From the NCBI RefSeq assembly GCF_002090175.1, contig NZ_BBRN01000003.1, positions 1-64,000 on the forward strand: a stretch of DNA of 64,000 nt. Direction: 5' to 3'. A program made the position numbers and the translations under genes. The stretch comes from Demequina sp. NBRC 110057. Lineage in GTDB: Bacteria; Actinomycetota; Actinomycetes; Actinomycetales; Demequinaceae. This document shows positions 23,634-32,101 of the stretch, piece after piece; positions within the stretch are counted from its first letter, which is position 1, and every line of letters begins with the position of its first letter. The notes below the pieces were generated by a model, which was not told where the DNA came from, searched no databases, and worked only from the letters and a program-made list of their open reading frames with translations.

Positions 23634-23990
23634 TTAGCCGCCGGCTTGCAGCGCCACCCACGCGAGGCCTGCGAGGCCGACCGCCAGGGTGAACCCCGCG
23701 AGGGCCCCGATGCGAATCCCCGGGCGAGCGATGCCGCCCGGGGATTCGCCGCGTGAGGCTCGCTTCACGATGCGGAGGTAGGCGGCCGATGCGGAGGCGT
23801 GGACCGTGAGCGCGATCGCCACCCCGACGAGGCCCGCCACCACGACGGCGCCGCCGAACTCGCTCGTGAGCAGTCGCGCGGCGACCACCGCCCCGACCGC
23901 CACCCGCAGCGCCGTGCGGCGCCACGCGAGGACCGTCAGGGTGGCCGCGTCGACGGGGCCGGTGGGTTCGCGCGCGGGCGCGAGGCTCAC
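23634..23990 (-). CDS. DUF202-like membrane protein, second of pair
   Basis: A 118-residue protein with three hydrophobic helices, beginning with a TVLAWRRTALR segment that matches the (N)RTxLAWxRT core of DUF202 proteins. The GTG start overlaps the stop of the upstream DUF202 gene (GTGA). Paired DUF202 genes (YidH/YidG style) are common. Their biochemical role is not established. Confidence 0.75.
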   Translation of the reverse strand: MSLAPAREPTGPVDAATLTVLAWRRTALRVAVGAVVAARLLTSEFGGAVVVAGLVGVAIALTVHASASAAYLRIVKRASRGESPGGIARPGIRIGALAGFTLAVGLAGLAWVALQAGG

Positions 23991-24319
23991 GCGAGGACCG
24001 CCCCGACAAGCAGGATGCCGGTGGCGACGATGACACCGACGGTCAGATAGGGGCCGATGCGCAGGGGCGGCACAGTGCGCCCGGCGCGCATGTCGCGGTC
24101 GGTGGCCCGCCATCCGAGCCATGCCTGGGACCCGGCGAGGATGCCCAGCAGCACGAAGAGGCCGCCGGAGGCGAGCAACCAGCCACGGTGGACGGGCGGC
24201 GCGAGCGCGACGATCGCGGCCCCGGTGGCGGTGAGCGCGAGCGACGTGCGGATCCAGGCCAGAAAGGTGCGCTCGTTGGCGAGCGCCACCTGAGGGTTCA
24301 CGGTCTCACTGTCGGTCAC
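23987..24319 (-). CDS. DUF202 (YidH-family) membrane protein
   Basis: A 110-residue membrane protein with the DUF202 signature NERTFLAWIRTSLAL near residues 15-29 and three predicted helices. The GTG at 24319 is preferred because GGAGG lies five bases upstream; the longer frame is low-complexity Arg-rich. It is translationally coupled to the downstream partner gene. Function unknown. Confidence 0.82.
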   Translation of the reverse strand: MTDSETVNPQVALANERTFLAWIRTSLALTATGAAIVALAPPVHRGWLLASGGLFVLLGILAGSQAWLGWRATDRDMRAGRTVPPLRIGPYLTVGVIVATGILLVGAVLA

Positions 24320-24441
24320 TGCCACCTCCGAGGATGTCGAGCTGCCAGGCACGACGCTACTCCCCCGGTGGCCGCGTGACCGGCGCGGGAGGGCGGTGGA
24401 CGGCTCGCGCGGCACGGGGCGCCTCCGTGCCGCGTGAGCCG

Positions 24442-24660
24442 TCACGCCGCCCGACCCTGGACGGCGAGGCCCGCACGGGCGGCGCGCAGGCGCCGCACCG
24501 TGCGGTAGTAGGCGCGCCGTGCGCGCCTCGCGACCCGCTCCCGTCCGCTCAGCCGCGGATGGGCGTCGCGCTCGGCGACGCGGTCAGCGTGGAGCAGTTC
24601 GGGGTGGTTCGCGAGGTGCTGCGCGAGCAGCGCCATGGTCTCTACTGGGTACTGGTTCAT
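24442..24660 (-). CDS. Small basic protein, 72 residues
   Basis: The ATG is preceded by GGGGAGGTGAATCGAC, a strong ribosome site, which is the main reason to accept it. The product has a mildly amphipathic N-terminus (MNQYPVETMALLAQHLANHP) and a C-terminal half rich in Arg and Ala. No family recognised. It lies 210 bases downstream of another small gene on the same strand; the two may be one transcript. Binding to nucleic acid is possible but only a guess from charge. Confidence 0.5.
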   Translation of the reverse strand: MNQYPVETMALLAQHLANHPELLHADRVAERDAHPRLSGRERVARRARRAYYRTVRRLRAARAGLAVQGRAA

Positions 24661-24870
24661 GTCGATTCACCTCCCCTCGGTGTGAGCGAGGGGCACGTCC
24701 GGGCACGCGCCGCCGACGGGCGGCGCATGTCAGGTTGCGAGGGGCCGCATGGCCGAGCGATCAGGCGCGATGCGGTGAGGTTCCGCGTGACGTCAGACGG
24801 TCACGCAGGAGTCGAGAGGCGGGGCGTTCGTCGGCTCGCTCGCCTGAGGCGACCGGGGCCGGCGGCCGTG
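24661..24870. other. Spacer between two small genes
   Basis: The 210 bases hold no convincing gene or terminator. GC-rich stretches could fold but no clear stem was found. Confidence 0.4.
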
Positions 24871-24993
24871 TCAGGCCGCGAACGGGGCGCGAGGGGCGCC
24901 GCGAAAGCCGCGGATCGGCTTTCGGGACGCCTTGCCCGAGGGCGCGGCGACACGGCGGGCGTCAAAGCCCTGGAAGATATCGGTGGTGATCAT
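24871..24993 (-). CDS. Very small basic protein, 40 residues
   Basis: GAGGAGG stands seven bases before the ATG at 24993, a near-ideal ribosome site. The 40-residue product starts MITTDIFQGFDARR and is otherwise rich in Arg, Lys, Pro and Ala. It has no signal peptide or membrane helix. I do not recognise the family. It shares strand and style of ribosome site with the 72-residue gene downstream, hinting at a two-gene unit. Confidence 0.45.
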   Translation of the reverse strand: MITTDIFQGFDARRVAAPSGKASRKPIRGFRGAPRAPFAA

Positions 24994-25132
24994 CGTGTCG
25001 CCTCCTCTCGAGTGAATCGAACCCGGCATTCGCCGAGCCCGCTCAACGTAGCATCGGCCCCGCGGGGCCACCAGAGCACTTTGCCGAACCGTGACACGAT
25101 CCGGGAAAAACGGACAGGTGTGGGCGAACGCG

Positions 25133-25951
25133 CTACTGGCGCTCGGTGGCCGTGATGATCCCGGCGTAGGGTCCGTCGACCGGGCCTGGCTCGCCGTCGC
25201 CGTCGACCCACAGGCTCGAGATGTCGCCGTCGAGGTACAGGGCATCCTCGACGCCCAGCTCGTCGCTGAAGAGGCCCGCGAAGTCCCAGAAGTTGGTCAG
25301 GCTGAGCGAGATCGCGAGGTAGACCGTCTGACCGTCGGGGCTCACCCCGACGCCGTTGCGCACGGCGAGGTTGGCCGACCCCTCATTGAACTCGGGGTGG
25401 ACCTCGCCGTCGAGGAGCAGGGCGGGCCCCGACTGCGTGGCCTGCGTGACCCCCGTCGCGTCGAATGCGTGCGACTCGACCACCTGCGCGGTGCCGTCGT
25501 CGTTCACCGCAAAGACCGCGTTGGGCAGGAGGTGGAAATTGCCGCCTCCCTCGCGCAGGTTGAGCCCGTGAAGCTCCTCGCCATCGGCGATCAGGAGTCC
25601 GCCGGGAGTGAGGTCGTCGCTAAAGATCCCCGCGTTCGTCGCGACCTCGATCTCCGGCTGCTGCTCGAGGAAATCCCTCAGCATGATCCCGTCCGCCTCG
25701 GGCCACTGCACGCGCACGTCCCAGTGCGCGAGCGGCAGGGTAACCACCCGGTACTTGTTGCCGGCGTGCTCCACCACGTCGCTGTCGACGGCCGATGCCG
25801 GCGTCGCCTCGTCCGACGCGGTCGCCGTGGGCGACTCCGGGTCGGCGGTGACGGTCACCACGCGTCGCGGGGTGTCCGTGGAGCATCCCGCGAGGAGGGT
25901 CGATGCGACGATGAGGGCCGCGCAGGCCAGCACGGGCGGGCGTGGACTCAT
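25133..25951 (-). CDS. Phosphodiester glycosidase-family (NAGPA-like) lipoprotein
   Basis: A 272-residue lipoprotein: signal peptide with lipobox LAGC around residue 22, a Thr/Ser-rich linker and a domain with TNAGIFSDDLTPGGLLI, NAVFAV and ALYLDGDISSLWV segments. These match the NAGPA/phosphodiester glycosidase fold (DUF2233), where the asparagine-glycine turn and LDGGGS-like strand form the active site; here the latter reads LDGDIS. It probably acts on a cell-surface glycan phosphodiester. Substrate unknown. Confidence 0.72.
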   Translation of the reverse strand: MSPRPPVLACAALIVASTLLAGCSTDTPRRVVTVTADPESPTATASDEATPASAVDSDVVEHAGNKYRVVTLPLAHWDVRVQWPEADGIMLRDFLEQQPEIEVATNAGIFSDDLTPGGLLIADGEELHGLNLREGGGNFHLLPNAVFAVNDDGTAQVVESHAFDATGVTQATQSGPALLLDGEVHPEFNEGSANLAVRNGVGVSPDGQTVYLAISLSLTNFWDFAGLFSDELGVEDALYLDGDISSLWVDGDGEPGPVDGPYAGIITATERQ

Positions 25952-25991
25952 GGCGCGAGTCTAGGCGGCGGCGCGCACGGCGCCGCACCGC

Positions 25992-27617
25992 CTACAGCTC
26001 GAGACGGATCTGCTCGGCGTCCAGCGCCTCGAGCGTGCCCGACAGCAGCGCGGAGGAGAAGATTCCCAGTCCTCGCGCGTCGATCAGGGCGTCACGCTTG
26101 GCCTCGATCACGCCGACGCGACCGCCCAGGGCGCCCTGTCCCCCGGCGCGCTCGACGGCGCCCTCGAGGAAGTCGTGGAGGGCCGCCCGCTCCTCGGCGG
26201 CGTCCTCGGCCGAGACTCCCCTCGACGGCTTAATCCAGTCGACCACCCAGCGCACGGTGCCGCCCTGGATCACGAGGGAGCCGACCGCGACGATGTACGC
26301 GATCAGCACGAGCAGGGCACGGTCGGGGGTGTCGGTCGGAAGGGTCTGCGCGGCTGCCACGGTGACCACGCCACGCATGCCTGCCCACACCATGACGGCC
26401 CCCTCGCGCGGTCCCAGCGGCGCCTTCACGAGGTAGCCGATGTCCGCCTCGGCCTTGGTGAGGTGCCGCGACACGTGGTCGTGGCTCACCTCGCCCTTGC
26501 GCAAGCGCCTGGCGCTCAGCGAGCCGACGTGCTGGGCGACCTCGTGGATCGCCTCGTGGTGTGTGTCGGGGTTATCCAAGCGCGTGCGCAGATCCGCCAG
26601 GCGCGGGCGCAACGCCGCGGCACGCCTGGCGCGTCGCGCCTGCGCGGCCAGCAGCGGCGCAATGAATAGTGCGCGGAGGATCAACACCAGCACGATGGTC
26701 GCCATCGCCGCGCCGAACGCGAACCCGACGCCCTCGTGGTTCTCCTGCACCTCGCGGACCACGGCAACGATCTCGAGGCCCACGATCAGGTAGACCACAC
26801 CCTCGAGGATGAGCTCGATCGCGTGCCACGTCTGGGTGTCGGACTGGCGCACCTGCGGCGACAGCGCCTTAGCGGAGCCGTTGCCCGTGACGAGCCCACA
26901 GACGACGGCCGCGACGAGTCCGGAGGCTCCGACGGCCTCGGCGGGGATCGACGCGACGAAGGGCACCGCGAGCGTGAAGACGGTGTTGGCGGTGGTGTCC
27001 GGGATGCGGTTCGACACCCACAGGTTGAGGCGGCCCACGACGATGCCGATGATGACCGCCACGGTCATGGCGAGGATGAACTCCAGGGCGATGTCACCGA
27101 CCGTCACGGCGGCTGCCGCTGCCGCTACGGCGCCGCGCAGCAGCACGAGAGCGCAGGCGTCGTTGAGGAGGCTCTCGCCCTCGAGCAGGCTCACCATGCG
27201 CGGCGAGACGCCGAGCCGCTTGATGATGGCCGTGGCGACAGGGTCGGAGGGAGACACGATGGCTCCGAGGGCGAAGGCCCACGCCCACGACAGGTCGTCG
27301 ATGAGCCAGTGGAAGAACGCGCCGAGCACCAGCGTCGACAGGATCGTGAGGATCACCGACAGCCCCGAGATGGACCTGAACTCGCGCCGGAAGTCGGTCG
27401 CCGGGATCGAGGCACCGGCCGCGAACAGCAGCGGCGGCAGGACGCCGGCGAGGATGACCTCCGGGTCGACCTCTACCTCCGGCATGAACGGCAGCAGGGA
27501 CGCCCCGAAGCCCAGGGCCACGAGGATCAGCGGCGCGGCGATGCCCACGCGCGGACTCACCGCCGTGGCGATGGCGATCGCGATGAGCGCGAATACGCCG
27601 ATGACCAGGATCTCCAC
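25992..27617 (-). CDS. Na+/H+ antiporter, CPA1 family
   Basis: A 541-residue protein with about 12 membrane helices and a C-terminal cytoplasmic helical region (about 330-541). The ion-site segment ALGAIVSPSDPVAT and the LLEGESLLNDACALVLLR segment are hallmarks of bacterial CPA1 exchangers. A GTG start is preceded by GGAGA. It is likely to handle sodium and pH stress. No regulatory element was seen. Confidence 0.92.
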   Translation of the reverse strand: MEILVIGVFALIAIAIATAVSPRVGIAAPLILVALGFGASLLPFMPEVEVDPEVILAGVLPPLLFAAGASIPATDFRREFRSISGLSVILTILSTLVLGAFFHWLIDDLSWAWAFALGAIVSPSDPVATAIIKRLGVSPRMVSLLEGESLLNDACALVLLRGAVAAAAAAVTVGDIALEFILAMTVAVIIGIVVGRLNLWVSNRIPDTTANTVFTLAVPFVASIPAEAVGASGLVAAVVCGLVTGNGSAKALSPQVRQSDTQTWHAIELILEGVVYLIVGLEIVAVVREVQENHEGVGFAFGAAMATIVLVLILRALFIAPLLAAQARRARRAAALRPRLADLRTRLDNPDTHHEAIHEVAQHVGSLSARRLRKGEVSHDHVSRHLTKAEADIGYLVKAPLGPREGAVMVWAGMRGVVTVAAAQTLPTDTPDRALLVLIAYIVAVGSLVIQGGTVRWVVDWIKPSRGVSAEDAAEERAALHDFLEGAVERAGGQGALGGRVGVIEAKRDALIDARGLGIFSSALLSGTLEALDAEQIRLEL

Positions 27618-27703
27618 GCGATTCTCCGTTCCTCGCCTCTGCCAGCGGCTTCATCGTATCCACGCCCTGTCGTGAAGCGGTGGCGCGCCGCTACGATCGC
27701 GCC

Positions 27704-28654
27704 ATGGACCTTGGGGGGATCCGCGCGAGTGACCGCGCCTACCTACTGAAGCACCCGACCGCGCCCCTTGCCGCCGGCCACGGCCGGCTGTGGGCGGTGG
27801 ACACGGCAGTCGTGTCCGAGCATCGGCCGCCGGTGGGCGCCCACGTTCCTCCGCCGACGGACACGGATCCGAGTCCCGACCCCGTCCGCGTCGCGCGCCT
27901 GGTGCCGCTGTCGCGCCGCTCGCGCCGGTACGCGGGCAACACGCTGCGCGGGTGGGGCGTCGTGTGGCTCGTCGCGCTCGCCTGCGGCGGCTGGATCTGG
28001 GCCGACGACCCTGACTGGGTGGCGTTCGCGGCGGCGCTGTGCCTGGTGATGATGATCGTGCCCGGCTCCGTTCTTACCGCGAGCGCGAGGCGCGACACCG
28101 TCACCCTCCTGCCGCTCGAGGTGGCGCGCGACCGCGTCGATCGGGACGGGCTTCACACCCTCGAGGTGCGGGATGTCGACGGCTCGACCGTCTCCCTCGT
28201 CGCCACCGCGCCCCTTGCGACGGCGCTCTTGCTCAGCTCCGACCCGGACGCGGACCCGCTGATGCCGCTCACCATGACAGCCGACACGCTGAGCCTCACG
28301 GCCGCCGACCGGGCGCGCCCGCGCGACGAGGCCGAACTTCTCGCCGCTCCCGCGCTGGTCAACCCCGCGTTCCCGGCCGAGTTCTATGCGCCCGATGCCG
28401 TGGAAACGCTGGTCCACCGCGCCGCGCAGGTCGCCGGCGTGAGCGACGATGCGGTGCGGGCCAGGGCCGCCGCACAGGTGGAGCCGACCGACGGCGATGT
28501 CCTTGACTTGAACGAGGACATCGACGGAAGCCTCGACCTCCATACCCGGTCGTGGGCGGCGCAGTCGTGTGTCGCCGTGGCGGCCGCACCCTTCGTCGTC
28601 GCCGCCGCCGCGAGCATCCTGGCCGCCACGCTCACGCTGCCGTGGGCGTCCTAA
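27704..28654 (+). CDS. Uncharacterised membrane protein
   Basis: A 316-residue protein with two hydrophobic segments near residues 88-125, a mixed soluble region and a final hydrophobic helix at the C-terminus. I do not recognise a family. TACGAT, a -10-like hexamer, ends six bases before the ATG at 27704, so the message may be leaderless; this also favours that ATG over an in-frame start at 27680. It is divergent from the antiporter. Confidence 0.6.
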   Translation: MDLGGIRASDRAYLLKHPTAPLAAGHGRLWAVDTAVVSEHRPPVGAHVPPPTDTDPSPDPVRVARLVPLSRRSRRYAGNTLRGWGVVWLVALACGGWIWADDPDWVAFAAALCLVMMIVPGSVLTASARRDTVTLLPLEVARDRVDRDGLHTLEVRDVDGSTVSLVATAPLATALLLSSDPDADPLMPLTMTADTLSLTAADRARPRDEAELLAAPALVNPAFPAEFYAPDAVETLVHRAAQVAGVSDDAVRARAAAQVEPTDGDVLDLNEDIDGSLDLHTRSWAAQSCVAVAAAPFVVAAAASILAATLTLPWAS

Positions 28655-28728
28655 GGCAGGACCTTGGGGCCGTTCCGAGCATCCCCGCGACGGGCGTAGT
28701 CTCGAATCACTCGAGACAAGGAGCAGCG

Positions 28729-29022
28729 ATGACCACCGCACAGCAGTCCGCCGTGCGTGCTCACCTGAGCACGCGCACCCCCGTTCCGACGTTCAAGTCG
28801 GCCATGGGACGCGAGCGGGCGCCGATGCGAATGTGGGTCACGGGCTTCACCCAGCGGGGAATCATGGTGAGCGACGGCGAGGGCGCCGCCGTGTGGATCG
28901 TGGACGAGCGTTCCCGCCATGCCGTGGAGCAGGCGCTTAACGTGGGCATCAGCGCGCTCGACGTGCACGAGGACGGCACCGCCGTCATCGCGGGCACCGA
29001 GCTCAACATCGCGCCCTGGTAA
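28729..29022 (+). CDS. Hypothetical protein, 97 residues
   Basis: AAGGAG lies six bases before the ATG. The product has no signal or membrane helix; a central basic patch (MGRERAPMRMWVTGF) precedes a compact alpha/beta region ending ELNIAPW. I do not recognise it. A TAGTCT -10-like element about 30 bases upstream suggests its own promoter. Confidence 0.6.
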   Translation: MTTAQQSAVRAHLSTRTPVPTFKSAMGRERAPMRMWVTGFTQRGIMVSDGEGAAVWIVDERSRHAVEQALNVGISALDVHEDGTAVIAGTELNIAPW

Positions 29023-29044
29023 CCCTTCGAGCCGCCGCGGGGCC

Positions 29045-30163
29045 CTAGAACAGGGACTCCTGGAGCTCGACGAGGTTGCGGGACGCCCCCACGCCGTCAG
29101 CCTCCCGGTCGCCCGCCTTCGTGCGCCTCCACTCGCCGTCGGCGTCGCGCGCCTCGGCGCGCTTCACGGCGCCGTCCGACGAGCCCATCGAACCGGTGTT
29201 CGGGTCCTCGACGGCGCGTGCGAGGCCGTGGGCACGGATGAGGGGCTTGATCCGGTCGGCGAGCCAGCGCCGGTACTCCTTCGGCGCATAGGCGCCGTCG
29301 CCGTAGAGCTCGCGGTAGCGAGGCGTGAGGTCGGGCCGATGCGTGTTGAGCCAGCGCGCGTACCACTCCTTGACCCCGGGTCGCAGGTGCAGCGCGGTGT
29401 AGGTGACGGACGTGGCTCCCGCGGCCTTGATGCGGGCGAGGGCCGCGTCGAGGTGCTCCTCGGAGTCCGTGAGGAACGGGAGGATCGGCATCATGAAGAC
29501 GGCGACGTCGAATCCGGTCTCCGCCGCGGCGGCCACGGTCGCGAGCCGTGCCGCCGCCGTCGGGGTGCCCGGCTCCATGGACTGCTGAATGTCGTCGTCG
29601 AGGATCGCGATCGACAGGGCGAGGTCGACGGGAACTGCGGTGGCGGCATCGGCCAACCGCGGAAGGTCCCGCCGCAGCAGGGAGCCCTTGGTGAGGATCG
29701 AGAACGGCGTGCCCGAGTCCGCGAGCGCGTCGATGATGCCCGGCATGAGGCGGTAGCGCCCCTCGGCGCGCTGATAGGGATCGGTGTTGGTGCCCAGCGC
29801 CACGTGCTCGCGCGTCCAGGAACGCTTCGCGAGGTCCTTGCGCAGCGCCTCGACGATGTTGACCTTGACGATGACCTGGCTATCGAAGTCCGCACCCTCG
29901 TCGAGCTCGAGGTAGCGGTGGCTCGGCCTGGCGAAGCAATAGACGCACGCGTGGCTGCATCCGCGATAGGGGTTGATGGTCCACGTGAACGGCACCGCGC
30001 TGGACTGGCCCACCTTGTTGAGCGCGCTCTTGGCGAGCACCTCGTGGAACGTCACGCCGGCGAACTCCGGGGTCGTGACGGACCTCACCAGGTTCGAGAT
30101 GCGTGCCAGCCCGGGAAGCGCGTCGGCGCTCTCGGTCGCGATCTCCTGTGCCTCCCACCGCAT
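29045..30163 (-). CDS. Rv2578c-family radical SAM protein
   Basis: A 372-residue radical SAM enzyme with the 4Fe-4S motif GCSHACVYC (CxxxCxxC) and a following WTINPYRG lead-in characteristic of the SplB-like Rv2578c family. Those proteins resemble spore photoproduct lyase but the substrate is not established. Immediately upstream lies a LexA-type SOS box (30172-30187), so the gene is probably DNA-damage inducible. The ATG at 30163 is chosen; the ATG at 30181 falls inside the operator. Confidence 0.86.
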   Translation of the reverse strand: MRWEAQEIATESADALPGLARISNLVRSVTTPEFAGVTFHEVLAKSALNKVGQSSAVPFTWTINPYRGCSHACVYCFARPSHRYLELDEGADFDSQVIVKVNIVEALRKDLAKRSWTREHVALGTNTDPYQRAEGRYRLMPGIIDALADSGTPFSILTKGSLLRRDLPRLADAATAVPVDLALSIAILDDDIQQSMEPGTPTAAARLATVAAAAETGFDVAVFMMPILPFLTDSEEHLDAALARIKAAGATSVTYTALHLRPGVKEWYARWLNTHRPDLTPRYRELYGDGAYAPKEYRRWLADRIKPLIRAHGLARAVEDPNTGSMGSSDGAVKRAEARDADGEWRRTKAGDREADGVGASRNLVELQESLF

Positions 30164-30171
30164 TACCCGAT

Positions 30172-30187
30172 TCGAACACATGTTCGA
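30172..30187 (-). promoter_or_regulatory. LexA-type SOS box upstream of the radical SAM gene
   Basis: TCGAACACATGTTCGA fits the actinobacterial/Bacillus SOS box core (CGAAC-N4-GTTCG). The symmetry extends over 22 bases (30169-30190) with a single mismatch. It ends nine bases upstream of the chosen start and overlaps a -10-like TCGAAT, so LexA binding would block transcription. It is 90 bases from the divergent acetyltransferase gene. Confidence 0.85.
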
Positions 30188-30279
30188 ATCGAGATCAAGT
30201 GCGACACCGCGGGCCACGGGTCCCGCACCTGCCCCGACGCCACCGCGTAGGTTGAGGACGGGTCAAGAAAGGAGCCACG

Positions 30280-30942
30280 ATGGCGATGGAGCCCGGCGAG
30301 ATGCGCGCCCGCATGAGCGAGGCGCCCGTCGAGGACGACACGAGGACCGAGTACGACAAGCTGGCGGCCGACGAATGGTTCCGGTACCGGGCGGGGCCCG
30401 AGCTCGCGGACATGCAGAGGGCGACCCTCGCCCGGCTGCGCGAGCTGTCGGCGCTCTATTACGACGAGCCCGGCATCGCGACCCACATGCTCGAGGAGCT
30501 GCTGGGCGACTGCGGCCCCGGGCTCGACTTCCGGCCACCGATCTACTTCGAGTACAAGGAACGCGTGCGGATGGGCCGCGACGTCTTCATCAACGCGAAC
30601 CTCATGATCGTGGGCTCGGGAGTCGTCACGATCGGCGACCATGCGCTCATCGGCCCCGACGCGCGGTTCTACACGGTCAATCACGCGTTCGACATCGAGA
30701 CGCGGCGCGAGGGGTGGGAGCGGGCGTTCCCCATCACCCTTGAATCCGATGTGTGGCTCGGCGGCTCGGTCGTCATCTGCCCCGGGGTCACGGTGGGGCG
30801 CGGCTCTGTGGTCGCGGCCGGCGCGGTGGTGACGAAGGACGTGCCTCCCGGGGTGGTGGTCGCAGGCAATCCCGCCCGCATCGTGCGCCGTCTCGAGGAT
30901 GCCAGCGACGGCGCTACCCCTCCCGAGCCGCCGTCAACGTAA
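30280..30942 (+). CDS. Sugar O-acetyltransferase (Maa/NodL/LacA family)
   Basis: A 220-residue left-handed beta-helix acyltransferase. The N-terminal helical domain (DEWFRYRAGPELADMQ) precedes hexapeptide repeats such as IGDHALIGPDARFYT, the catalytic His in TVNHAFD, and CPGVTVGRGSVVAAGAVVTKD. It transfers acetyl from acetyl-CoA to a sugar; the acceptor is unknown. AAAGGAG precedes the ATG. Its 3' end overlaps the convergent gene by 29 bases. Confidence 0.88.
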   Translation: MAMEPGEMRARMSEAPVEDDTRTEYDKLAADEWFRYRAGPELADMQRATLARLRELSALYYDEPGIATHMLEELLGDCGPGLDFRPPIYFEYKERVRMGRDVFINANLMIVGSGVVTIGDHALIGPDARFYTVNHAFDIETRREGWERAFPITLESDVWLGGSVVICPGVTVGRGSVVAAGAVVTKDVPPGVVVAGNPARIVRRLEDASDGATPPEPPST

Positions 30943-31579
30943 AGGTCGGCTCGACGCCCTCGGGGACCACGACGAAGGCGACCAAGGCGACGAGGTCCGC
31001 CGCCAGTGGGTCCTCGAGGCTCCACGTCAGCGGCTCGCCGTCCGTCTCCGGCGCAATGTCGACCGTGCCTGCCTCGCACAGCCCGAACCCGTCGAGCGTC
31101 CAGCCGAAGTCCGAGAACGTGCCGATCCCACCGGTGCACGGCTCGAGCGTCCAGCCGTCCGCGTCCGAATTGCCCATGATCGCCTCCGGCGCGTCGAGCG
31201 TCACGACCACCGGCGCGACGTCGTCGGCGGAGTTGAGCGACCATCCGGCGTCGGCCGTCTCGGTCACGGACGGACCCTGGATCGTGACGACGTAGTAGTC
31301 CTGCGTCGGATCGTCGTCGTTGGGCTCGCGGGTGGCCACCATGCACAGGCTGATGTCCCCGGCGGCCGTCACGCTCTTCGCGAGCCAGGGGCGCGCGTCG
31401 GTCTGCTCCCAGGTGGCGCGGGCGCAGGCTTCCGTCCGTGGCTGCGCGGGGTCCACCGCGGCGAGCACGTCCCTGACGAGGTAGTCGGGCTCGGGCTCGG
31501 GCCCGTCCCACGCGTCCCGCGCGACGAACCAACCGCCCGCGGCAAGCACCGCGACCGATACCCATGCCAGCACCCTCAT
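30914..31579 (-). CDS. Secreted or membrane-anchored protein of unknown function
   Basis: A 221-residue protein with an uncleaved signal-anchor or signal peptide (VLAWVSVAVLAAGGWFVA) and an acidic, beta-rich extracellular region containing four Cys that could form disulfides. No family recognised. I start at ATG 31579, where the hydrophobic segment begins directly; the upstream extension is Arg/Gly-rich. It lies at the end of a run of three minus-strand genes. Confidence 0.6.
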   Translation of the reverse strand: MRVLAWVSVAVLAAGGWFVARDAWDGPEPEPDYLVRDVLAAVDPAQPRTEACARATWEQTDARPWLAKSVTAAGDISLCMVATREPNDDDPTQDYYVVTIQGPSVTETADAGWSLNSADDVAPVVVTLDAPEAIMGNSDADGWTLEPCTGGIGTFSDFGWTLDGFGLCEAGTVDIAPETDGEPLTWSLEDPLAADLVALVAFVVVPEGVEPTFTLTAAREG

Positions 31580-31642
31580 CGGCGCCTCCCCCTGTCGGCG
31601 GCCGCCCACGCGGCCTGCGCCGAGCATAGGGCGCAAGGGACT

Positions 31643-32098
31643 CTAGGAGTAGGGCTGGATCCGCCCGGCGTGCCGCGCCAGCGTCCCCAGCGCCTCGAGG
31701 TCGAGGGCGTCGACGTCGCGGAAGGTGAGGGCCGCCGCGCCCGCCTTCACGGCCCCGGGGGTCGCCGCCAGGCGACTCGCGTAGGAGCGCGACAGGTACT
31801 CGCGCCCCTCGGCGGCGTTCACGTACAGGCTGACGTGAGCCTTCTGGCGCGCGAGGCCCAGCAGGAACCAGGCGACCTCTCCCCCGCGCGGACGCGGCTG
31901 GACGGTGTCGCCGTACCCGACGATGGCCTGGGAGGTACCGCCCCAGAAGGTGCCGCGCCACAGCCGCCTTGTCGCGCCCGGAAGCGCGGCGGCGAGCACC
32001 GCGTCGACGGTGAGCAACGTCGCGTCGGCCCCGGCGGCATCGGCCGCGAGAAAGGCGTCCACGTCGTCGTCGGTGGGCAGGACGGGGTCAGAGGACAC
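31643..32098 (-). CDS. DUF1801 (YdhG-like) protein
   Basis: A 151-residue protein matching the DUF1801/YdhG fold: an N-terminal DVDAFLAA helix, AVLAAALPGATRRLWRGTFWGG, the conserved aromatic YGDTV turn and a C-terminal LDLEALGTLARHAGR. Function is unknown. The GTG start lies three bases after the stop of the serine hydrolase gene, so the two are co-transcribed. Confidence 0.75.
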   Translation of the reverse strand: MSSDPVLPTDDDVDAFLAADAAGADATLLTVDAVLAAALPGATRRLWRGTFWGGTSQAIVGYGDTVQPRPRGGEVAWFLLGLARQKAHVSLYVNAAEGREYLSRSYASRLAATPGAVKAGAAALTFRDVDALDLEALGTLARHAGRIQPYS

Positions 32099-32101
32099 GG
32101 C

